A stretch of 64,000 bases of DNA. Source: Streptomyces sp. NBC_00236. GTDB lineage: Bacteria > Actinomycetota > Actinomycetes > Streptomycetales > Streptomycetaceae. The translations under genes and the position numbers were made by a program. Positions 44,040 through 50,830 of the stretch are shown here, piece after piece; positions within the stretch are counted from its first letter, which is position 1, and each line of letters begins with the position of its first letter. The DNA lies in the NCBI RefSeq assembly GCF_036195045.1, contig NZ_CP108100.1:496001-560000 (forward strand). Direction: 5' to 3'. A model generated the notes under the pieces. The model ran no database searches. It was not told the origin of the DNA and worked only from the letters and a program-made list of their open reading frames with translations.

Positions 44040-45077
44040 CTACGGTCCGGCGGCCGGCTCGGAGGCCGTCCGGGGGACGGTCGATTCGCGGACGACGAGC
44101 CGGTAGCCGGGCCGGGGCCGCCGGGGCTCGGACACCGGGTCGCCGGAGAGCCGTTCGACGAGGCTGTCGACGGCGAGCCGGGCGATCGCCTCCTTGTCGG
44201 GCGCCACCGTGGTGAGCGTGGTGGCCCCGTAGAGGCTCTCCTCGATGTCGTCGAACCCGACGACGGCCACGTCCTCGGGGATGCGCAGCCCCCGTTCGGA
44301 CAGGGTGCGCATCGCCCCGATGGCGATGAGGTCGTTGTACGCGAACACGGCGTCGGGCCGCTCACCGCGGTCCAGGAGTGCGGCCATGCCCGTGGCCCCG
44401 TCCTCACGGCCGTAGCCGTCGGTGACGACGACCAGCGACTCGTCGGCCTCGATGCCCGCCGCCGCGAGCTCCTCGCGCCAGCCGCGCAGCCGCAGATGGG
44501 CCGGCTGGCGTTCGCGGCCGGTGCGGGAGCCGAGGAAGGCGATCCTGCGGTGGCCGTGGTCGATGAGGTGACGCACGGCCTCGCGGGACGCGGCCACGTT
44601 GTCGATGGCGATGTGGTCGTACGGGGCCTCGTACTCGCGCTCGCCGAGCAGCACCAGGGGCGCGGTCTCGGTGCGCGCCATCAGGTCCTCGGTCTCCAGA
44701 TGGATCGGGCTGAGGATGAGGCCGTCGATCACATGGGACCGGAATCCCTGGCTGACCAGGAGCTCCTTCTCCCGCAGGCCGCCGGTGTGGTCGACCAGCA
44801 CGGTGTAGTCGTGCCGGGCGGCCGCGTCGACGACCTCGCCGGCGAGCTCCGCGAAGTACGGGTTGCCGAACTCGGGGACGGCGAGGGCGATGATGCCGGT
44901 GCGGCCCTTGCGCAGGTGGCGTGCGGTGAGATTCGGCCGGTAGCCGAGCTCGTCGATGGCCTGCTGCACCTTGGCCCGCATCTTCGGTGTGACGTGCTGA
45001 TAGTTGTTCACCACGTTCGACACGGTCTTGATGGACACGCCCGCCCGTTGCGCAACGTCCTTGAGGCTGACGCCCAC
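44040..45077 (-). CDS. LacI-family regulator of the furanose transporter operon
   Basis: The 345-residue protein has a LacI helix-turn-helix (SLKDVAQRAGVSIKTVSNVV, residues 4-23), the hinge ARHLRKGRTGII and an effector domain ending VVGFDDIEESLYGATTLTTV. It lies in the operon between the permeases and the epimerase, so it is likely autoregulated. Candidate sites are the related TTTNCAACGWT boxes at 50466, 50636 and 59875. The inducer is probably the transported furanose. Confidence 0.92.
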   Translation of the reverse strand: MGVSLKDVAQRAGVSIKTVSNVVNNYQHVTPKMRAKVQQAIDELGYRPNLTARHLRKGRTGIIALAVPEFGNPYFAELAGEVVDAAARHDYTVLVDHTGGLREKELLVSQGFRSHVIDGLILSPIHLETEDLMARTETAPLVLLGEREYEAPYDHIAIDNVAASREAVRHLIDHGHRRIAFLGSRTGRERQPAHLRLRGWREELAAAGIEADESLVVVTDGYGREDGATGMAALLDRGERPDAVFAYNDLIAIGAMRTLSERGLRIPEDVAVVGFDDIEESLYGATTLTTVAPDKEAIARLAVDSLVERLSGDPVSEPRRPRPGYRLVVRESTVPRTASEPAAGP

Positions 45078-45176
45078 GGCACTCCCTGAATCGACTGGTC
45101 GCGCGGTGACGCGCGGTGGCCCGGCTCTGCCGGTTCGGTTCGAACGGTGCCGGGGCCCGCTGGCCCCGGCACCGGT

Positions 45177-46220
45177 TCAGGTGGTTCTGCGGCTGCGCGC
45201 CAGATAGCGCTGGGCCACGACGACAACGATAAGGAACCCGCCGCTGACGACGGACTGGTACGAGGAGTTCAGCGATCCGATCTGGTTGATCAGGTTCTGG
45301 ATGACGGCGAGCAGCAGGACACCCCAGAGCGTGCCGCTGATCGATCCGGCGCCGCCGATCAGGAGGGTGCCGCCGATGACGACGGCGGAGATCGCGTCGA
45401 GCTCCATGCCCACGCCCACGATGGTGACGCCGGAGGAGAGCCTGGCTGCGCTGAGCGCACCGGCGAGTCCGGCCAGGAGCCCGCTGAGCGTGTAGACCAG
45501 CATCTTCGTACGGGCGACGGGCAGACCCATCAGCGTGGCCGCGTCGCTGCTGCCGCCGACGGCGAAGAGCGTCTGTCCGAACGAGGTGCGCTGGAGGACC
45601 AGTCCGCCGATGCCGAACAGCGCCAGGGCGATCAGGATCGGGTAGCCGAAGCCCCAGATGCTGCCCTGTCCGAGTTCGGCGAACGCGGAGCCCTTGGGGA
45701 TCAGGTAGGTGGTGGCGCCCTCGTCGGTGATCGCGAGGAGCAGTCCGCGCGCCCCCAGCAGGGTGGCGAGCGTGACGATGAACGGTGCCATCCCGGCACG
45801 GGCCACCAGGAAGCCGTTGAGCAGTCCGATCGCACCGCACACGACGAGCGGGACGAACAGGGCTGCGAGGAAGCCCCATGGGGATGCCCAGGCGGCGAGG
45901 ACACCGCCCAGGGCGAAGACGGAGCCGACGGACAGGTCGATGCCGCCGGTGATGATGACCATCGTCATGCCGAGGGCGACCACGGCGCCGAAGGAGGCCT
46001 GGACGGTCACGCCCCGGGCGTTGTCCAGGGTGCCGAACGTCGGGTAGACGAACGACGCGACGATGACGACCGTGAGCAGGACCGCGAGGACGCCCTGGCG
46101 CTGGAGGAGTTCTGCGATGCGTTGTCCGGCCGCGGGGCGCGGGGCGCTGCCGCCGGCCGCTGCGGGGGCCTTGCGCGGGACCGGGGCCTGAACCACGGGG
46201 GCGGGTGAGGTTTCGTTCAT
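45177..46220 (-). CDS. Sugar ABC transporter permease (YjfF/RbsC type)
   Basis: The 347-residue protein has a Pro/Ala-rich N-terminus, then eight or so membrane helices and the branched-chain-permease-type signature GMTMVIITGGIDLSVGSVFA, and LFAVGGSSDAATLMGLPVAR. It is the second permease of a YtfQ-YtfR-YtfT-YjfF-like importer; its start overlaps the upstream permease by 4 bases. Confidence 0.9.
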   Translation of the reverse strand: MNETSPAPVVQAPVPRKAPAAAGGSAPRPAAGQRIAELLQRQGVLAVLLTVVIVASFVYPTFGTLDNARGVTVQASFGAVVALGMTMVIITGGIDLSVGSVFALGGVLAAWASPWGFLAALFVPLVVCGAIGLLNGFLVARAGMAPFIVTLATLLGARGLLLAITDEGATTYLIPKGSAFAELGQGSIWGFGYPILIALALFGIGGLVLQRTSFGQTLFAVGGSSDAATLMGLPVARTKMLVYTLSGLLAGLAGALSAARLSSGVTIVGVGMELDAISAVVIGGTLLIGGAGSISGTLWGVLLLAVIQNLINQIGSLNSSYQSVVSGGFLIVVVVAQRYLARSRRTT

Positions 46221-47191
46221 CGGGACCGACGCTCCCGGGCGACGTAGACGGCGGCGATGATGATGGCCGCCTGGGCGATCTGTGCGGTGGAGTCGGGCAG
46301 GTCGTGCTTGACGAGGGTGGCGCGCAGCAGCTGCATCAGCAGGGCGCCGGCGACCGTGCCGAGGACCCGGATGGAACCTCCGTTGAGCGGGGTGCCCCCG
46401 ACGACGACCGCGGTGATGGCGGACAGTTCCATGAGGGTGCCGAGCGAGGAGGGGTCGCTGGCGGTGAGCCTGGCCGTGGCGAGGATGCCGGCCAGGGCGG
46501 CCAGGACCCCGCAGAGCACGTACACACCGATGAGCACGCGGCGCACGGGCAGTCCTGCGAGGGCGGCCGCGGACCGGTTGCCGCCGATGGCCACGACCTG
46601 CCGGCCGAACGTGGTGCGCTGGACCAGGAAGGCGACCGCGGCCGCGAGTACCGCGGCGATGAGGACGACCAGCGGGATGCCGAGGAAGGAGCCCGTGCCC
46701 AGCGACAGCAGGTCGGGGTTGACGATCTGCTTGAGCTGACCGTCCGCCATGACCAGGGCCAGGCCCCGGCCGCCGACGAACAGGGCGAGGGTGGCGACGA
46801 TCGGCTGCAGTCCGACGAGCGAGACCAGTGAGCCGTTGATCGCTCCGACCACGGCGCCGGCCAGCAGCGCCATGACGAGGGCGGGCACCAGTCCGTACCC
46901 GAGGTAGAGCGGCAGCAGCGCGGTGGCCAGCGCCATGGTCGAGCCGACGGAGAGGTCGACGCCCTCGGTGCCGATCACGAGCGCCATGCCGAGGGCGACG
47001 ATGACGATGGGGGCGACCTGGACGAGCTGGGTGCGGAGGTTGTCCGCGGTCATGAAGTGCTCGGTGAACAGGGCGTTGAAGAGGAGGACGACCGCGACGG
47101 CGAGGTAGACGCCGTACTCCTGGTACCAGGCGGGGTCGCGCAGCCGGGCGAGCGGCCGGGCTGCGGGGGTGGAGAGTGCGGCCTGGGTCAT
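46217..47191 (-). CDS. Sugar ABC transporter permease (YtfT/RbsC type)
   Basis: The 324-residue membrane protein has the family signature ALGMALVIGTEGVDLSVGST, with the loop VVAIGGNRSAAALAGLPVRR that contacts the ATPase. GTEGVDLS is close to the E. coli YtfT sequence pattern as I recall it (normally GTGGIDLS in ribose permeases). It overlaps both neighbours by 4 bases, so the ATPase and both permeases are translationally coupled. Confidence 0.9.
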   Translation of the reverse strand: MTQAALSTPAARPLARLRDPAWYQEYGVYLAVAVVLLFNALFTEHFMTADNLRTQLVQVAPIVIVALGMALVIGTEGVDLSVGSTMALATALLPLYLGYGLVPALVMALLAGAVVGAINGSLVSLVGLQPIVATLALFVGGRGLALVMADGQLKQIVNPDLLSLGTGSFLGIPLVVLIAAVLAAAVAFLVQRTTFGRQVVAIGGNRSAAALAGLPVRRVLIGVYVLCGVLAALAGILATARLTASDPSSLGTLMELSAITAVVVGGTPLNGGSIRVLGTVAGALLMQLLRATLVKHDLPDSTAQIAQAAIIIAAVYVARERRSR

Positions 47192-49026
47192 CGGGGGTCC
47201 TCCTTGGCGGCCGGGGCCTTCCCTGCGGGCGCCGGGGTCGGTGGCTTCCCTGCGGGCGCCGCGCTCGGGGCCTTTCCCGCAGGCGCCGGTGAGTGGTCGG
47301 CGAGCACTTCGAGCAGATGGCTCTCGGCCACCTCGTCGCCCGACAGTTCGCCCGCGACCGCGCCGCCGCGCAGGACGACGATGCGGTCGGCGCCCTCGAT
47401 GAGTTCCTCGATGTCGGAGGAGATGAGCAGGACGGCGAGGCCCTCGCGGGCGAGGTCGTCGATGAGGCTCTGGACCTCGGCCTTGGCACCGACGTCGATG
47501 CCGCGGGTGGGTTCGTCGAGCAGCAGGACCTTGGGCTCCAGGCAGAGCCAGCGGGCCAGCAGGACCTTCTGCTGGTTGCCGCCGGAGAGCTCGCCGACCT
47601 TCTGTTCGGGGCTCGCGGCCTTGATCCGCAGCCGCTTCATGAAGATGTCGACGATGCGGTCCTGTTTGGCGCGCGAGACGATGCCGGCGCGGGAGAGGCG
47701 GGGCATCGCGGCCAGCACGATGTTCTCGCGGACCGAGAGGCCGGGCACGATGCCCTCGGCCTTGCGGTCCTCGGGCAGCAGGCTGATGCCCGCCCGGATG
47801 GCGCCGGCGGAGGTGAGGCGGCGCAGGGTGCGGCCGCCGATGCTCAGTTCACCGGAGTCCAGGCTCAGCGCGCCCGCCAGGGCCTTGGCCGTCTCGCTGC
47901 GGCCGGAGCCGAGGAGCCCGCCGAGACCCAGCACCTCACCCGCGTACAACGACAGGGATATGTCGTGGAGCTGGTGGTCGCGGGAGAGACCGGTCGCGGT
48001 GAGCACGGGGGTGCGGGAGGCGTCGTGGCCCTCGGAGCCGAAACTGGTGAGACCGTCGCGGCGCACCTCGGCCATGTCACGGCCGAGCATCATCGAGACG
48101 AGCTGCATGCGGTCGAGGTCGGCGAGGTCCCCGGTGTGGATGTGCCGGCCGTCGCGGAGCACGGTGACGCGGTCGCAGATCCGGTAGAGCTCGTCCATGC
48201 GGTGGCTGACGTAGAGCACGGCGATGCCGCGTGCGCGCAGGTCCTCGATGACCCGGAAGAGGGTCTCGACCTCGCGCGGCTCCAGTGAGGAGGTGGGCTC
48301 GTCCATGATGACGACCTGGGCGTTGACCGAGACGGCGCGGGCCAGCGCGACCATCTGCTGGGTGCCGATGCCCAGGGTGTGCAGGGGCCTCTTCGGGTCG
48401 ACGCGCACGCCGAAGCCGTCGAGGAGTTCGGTGGTCTCGCGGTGCATCCGGGAGAAGTCGATCAGGCCGAAGCGGTTCTTGGGCTCACGGCCGAGGAAGA
48501 TGTTGCGCGCCACGCTCATCAGCGGGACGAGGTTCACCTCCTGGTAGATCGTGGAGATGCCGGCCTGCTGCGCCTCGAAGGGCCGGGCGAAGGCGATCTG
48601 TTCGCCGGCCAGCCGCAGTTCGCCCTCGTCGGGCCGGTAGACGCCGGTCAGCACCTTGATCAGGGTGGACTTGCCGGCTCCGTTCTCCCCCACGAGTGCG
48701 TGGGTCTCCCCGGCGCGCAGGGTGAAGGAGACGTCGTCGAGGGCGACGACGCCCGGGAAACGCTTGCTCACCGAGCGGGCTTCGAGGACGGACGCGGCCG
48801 CCGCGAAGTCCGGTGACACGTCGGCGGGCGACGCGGGCGCCTCCTTCGCGTCGGCGGGCGACGCGGGCGACGCGGGCGCCTCCTTCGCGTCGGCGGCCGG
48901 CGCGGATGCCTCCGTCACCTCGGCGGCCGGCGCGGATGCCTCCGTCACCTCGGCGGCCGGCGCGGATGCCTCCTTCGCGTCGGCGGCCCGCTGCGGCGGC
49001 TGCGGTACTGCTTCGGGTGGTGCCAT
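47188..49026 (-). CDS. Sugar ABC transporter ATPase (YtfR/RbsA type) with low-complexity ends
   Basis: The 612-residue protein has two nucleotide-binding halves. The first carries Walker A GENGAGKST, an LGIGTQQMVALARA signature and VVIMDEPTSSL. The second has the usual degenerate Walker A (GLLGSGRSETAKA) with LSGGNQQK and LLLDEPTRGID. The first 65 residues are a repetitive Ala/Glu/Pro tract encoded by tandem 30-base DNA repeats, and the last 30 residues are PAGK repeats. These tails are unusual for this family. ATG 49026. Confidence 0.9.
   Translation of the reverse strand: MAPPEAVPQPPQRAADAKEASAPAAEVTEASAPAAEVTEASAPAADAKEAPASPASPADAKEAPASPADVSPDFAAAASVLEARSVSKRFPGVVALDDVSFTLRAGETHALVGENGAGKSTLIKVLTGVYRPDEGELRLAGEQIAFARPFEAQQAGISTIYQEVNLVPLMSVARNIFLGREPKNRFGLIDFSRMHRETTELLDGFGVRVDPKRPLHTLGIGTQQMVALARAVSVNAQVVIMDEPTSSLEPREVETLFRVIEDLRARGIAVLYVSHRMDELYRICDRVTVLRDGRHIHTGDLADLDRMQLVSMMLGRDMAEVRRDGLTSFGSEGHDASRTPVLTATGLSRDHQLHDISLSLYAGEVLGLGGLLGSGRSETAKALAGALSLDSGELSIGGRTLRRLTSAGAIRAGISLLPEDRKAEGIVPGLSVRENIVLAAMPRLSRAGIVSRAKQDRIVDIFMKRLRIKAASPEQKVGELSGGNQQKVLLARWLCLEPKVLLLDEPTRGIDVGAKAEVQSLIDDLAREGLAVLLISSDIEELIEGADRIVVLRGGAVAGELSGDEVAESHLLEVLADHSPAPAGKAPSAAPAGKPPTPAPAGKAPAAKEDPR
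48841..48990 (-). repeat. 30-base tandem repeats in the ATPase gene
   Basis: Units 48901-48930 and 48931-48960 are identical; 48871-48900 and 48961-48990 are diverged copies, with further partial copies to the left. The unit is a multiple of three, so it encodes repeats such as EVTEASAPAA without breaking the frame. Copy number could vary between strains. Confidence 0.8.
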
Positions 49027-49108
49027 GGCTGTTCTTGGCCTTCCGCTCTTCCAAGGGTGTGGGCCCGGGGCCGCCGTGACGGGTGGCGGCGTCACGGCGG
49101 CGGGTGGT

Positions 49109-49182
49109 CCGGCGGGGCCGGTACGGGCCGGGGGCCGCGTACGGATCGGTACGCGGCCGGACCGGCCGGCGGGCCCCGCCGG
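49109..49182 (-). promoter_or_regulatory. Nested hairpins between binding-protein and ATPase genes
   Basis: An outer perfect 11-bp stem (CCGGCGGGGCC at 49109-49119 with GGCCCCGCCGG at 49172-49182) encloses an inner perfect 10-bp stem (GGCCGCGTAC with GTACGCGGCC, 49133-49158). Such a structure after a binding-protein gene usually stabilises its mRNA or partly terminates transcription, so that more binding protein than ATPase is made. Confidence 0.65.
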
Positions 49183-49210
49183 CGCTACGGGCGGGTGGGG
49201 CGAGCCCCGG

Positions 49211-50296
49211 TCAGAACGCGCCGCCGAGCGAGGCCTTGGCGTTGGACTCGTCGTAGGCGCGGTCGGTGATGATCACGTTCTCCGGGATCTCCTCACCGGC
49301 GTAGAACTTCTGGGCGGTCGCGAAGGCCAGCGGGCCGAAGCGCGGGTTCGACTCGATGACGGCGTTGTACTCGCCGTTGACCAGGGCCTGGACGGCGTTG
49401 CGGGTGCCGTCGACGGAGACGATCTTGACGTCCTTGCCGGGCTTCTTGCCCGCGGCCTTCAGCGCGGTGACCGCGCCGAGGCCCATCTCGTCGTTCTCCG
49501 CGTAGACGGCGGTGATGTCGGGCTTGGACTGGATCAGCTGCTCCATGACCTGCTGGCCCTTGTCGCGGGCGAACTCACCGGTCTGCTGGGCGACTATCTC
49601 CAGGCCGGGGGCCTTGGCCTTCAGCTGGTCGACGAAGCCCTTGGTGCGGTCGGTGGTGACGTTGTTGCCCGAGGCGCCGAGGAGGATGGCGACCTTGCCC
49701 TTGCCGCCGGTCGTCTTGATCATCGCGTCCGCCGCGCGCTTGCCCTGCTCCACGAAGTCGGAGCCGAGGAACGCCACGTAGTCCTTGCAGGCGGTGGCGT
49801 TGACCTTTCGGTCGATGGTGAGGACGGGGACCTTCTTGGCGGCGGCGGCCTTGAGCGCCGGCTCCAGACCGTCGGAGTTCAGCGGAGCGACGATGAGGAA
49901 CTGGGCACCCTGCGACAGCATGTCCTGGATGTCGCTGATCTGCTTGGACAGCTGCGACTGGGCGTTGGTCGTGAGCAGCTTCTTGACGCCGACCTTCTTG
50001 GCCTCGTCCTTGATGGACTGGGTCTCGGCGATACGGAACGGGTTGGCTTCCTTCTCCGACTGGGAGAAGCCGACCACGGCGTTCTTCAGGTCCAGCTTGG
50101 GTGCGCCGTAGGTCTGCAGCGAGCAGCCCGAACCGGAGGAGGACTCCGGGGTCTTGGCCGCCTGCGCGCCCTGGCTGCTGTCGGTGGTCGCGGTGTCCGA
50201 GGTCTCCGACTTGGAGCAGCCGGAGGCGGCCAGCGTGGCGGTGGCGGCGAGGAGGCAGGCCACGGCGAGGGTACGGGTTCGACGCTGGATCATCAT
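49211..50296 (-). CDS. Sugar-binding lipoprotein, YtfQ-like (galactofuranose-type)
   Basis: The 361-residue protein has a lipoprotein signal (LLAATATLAASGC) and a periplasmic-binding fold. The opening VVGFSQSEKEANPFRIAETQ, the stretch LIVAPLNSDGLEPALKAA and VYAENDEMGLGAV follow the pattern of E. coli YtfQ (VGFSQ..., FRxAET), which binds galactofuranose. It is the first gene of the leftward importer operon and is divergent from GH127. An aldofuranose ligand is likely (galactofuranose or arabinofuranose). An LacI-type site lies 170 bases upstream. Confidence 0.87.
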   Translation of the reverse strand: MMIQRRTRTLAVACLLAATATLAASGCSKSETSDTATTDSSQGAQAAKTPESSSGSGCSLQTYGAPKLDLKNAVVGFSQSEKEANPFRIAETQSIKDEAKKVGVKKLLTTNAQSQLSKQISDIQDMLSQGAQFLIVAPLNSDGLEPALKAAAAKKVPVLTIDRKVNATACKDYVAFLGSDFVEQGKRAADAMIKTTGGKGKVAILLGASGNNVTTDRTKGFVDQLKAKAPGLEIVAQQTGEFARDKGQQVMEQLIQSKPDITAVYAENDEMGLGAVTALKAAGKKPGKDVKIVSVDGTRNAVQALVNGEYNAVIESNPRFGPLAFATAQKFYAGEEIPENVIITDRAYDESNAKASLGGAF

Positions 50297-50400
50297 GCGC
50301 GGGAGCTCCTTGGCGGGATGACGGCACGCCGATGGGCGTGCGGTCGGGCATGGCTGGACGATGCATCGGCTGCCGCTCGGCGGCTGATGTCACTGCATCC

Positions 50401-50438
50401 CTCACGACCCCGCTAGCTGGACGAACTGCGGTCGTGAG
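50401..50438 (-). promoter_or_regulatory. Inverted repeat in the leader of the importer operon
   Basis: CTCACGACC (50401-50409) and GGTCGTGAG (50430-50438) form a perfect 9-bp dyad with a 20-base spacer, 105-142 bases upstream of the binding-protein start. It could be a DNA-binding site or an RNA stem in the 5' leader. Confidence 0.4.
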
Positions 50439-50465
50439 AGTCTGCGCGGCCTCTCGGCGGCTCGG

Positions 50466-50481
50466 TTTACAACGTTATATA
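50466..50481. promoter_or_regulatory. LacI-type operator candidate A
   Basis: TTTACAACGTTATATA has the central CG and CAACGT core of LacI-family sites. It matches site C (59875) in 13 of 16 positions and shares TTTNCAACGTT with site B. It lies in the 534-base gap between the importer operon and GH127; the rest of that gap holds no gene. Confidence 0.6.
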
Positions 50482-50635
50482 GGCGCCGCGGCACGGGCGG
50501 CAAGAGCATGGCCGATGCGTTTCCAAAATGTGTCGCAGCCACCCGGCGCCGGTGGACGACTCCCACCGCACCGGTTGCCGCCGCACCCCTGGACAGCGGC
50601 CCGGCGCCGTGCTGTCATACCGCCGGTACCCAATT

Positions 50636-50651
50636 TTTCCAACGTTGCAAG
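50636..50651. promoter_or_regulatory. LacI-type operator candidate B
   Basis: TTTCCAACGTTGCAAG contains CAACGTTG, a perfect 8-bp palindrome, 180 bases before the GH127 start. It shares the core TTTNCAACGTT with site A. Confidence 0.55.
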
Positions 50652-50830
50652 CACGTTGCCGCGTCACCCCTCCGGTCGCGACGGCGTGCCCTGCCGTGCG
50701 CGCGTCCGGGATCCGCACCCGGGCCCGGTGGGCGGCCTGGCGAGGCCCGCAGTGTCCGGCAAGTCCCGCAGTGTCATGTGCCGTTTCCGAGCCGGTGCCC
50801 CGCACGGCCGGCCGAGAGCAGGAGCCCTCC

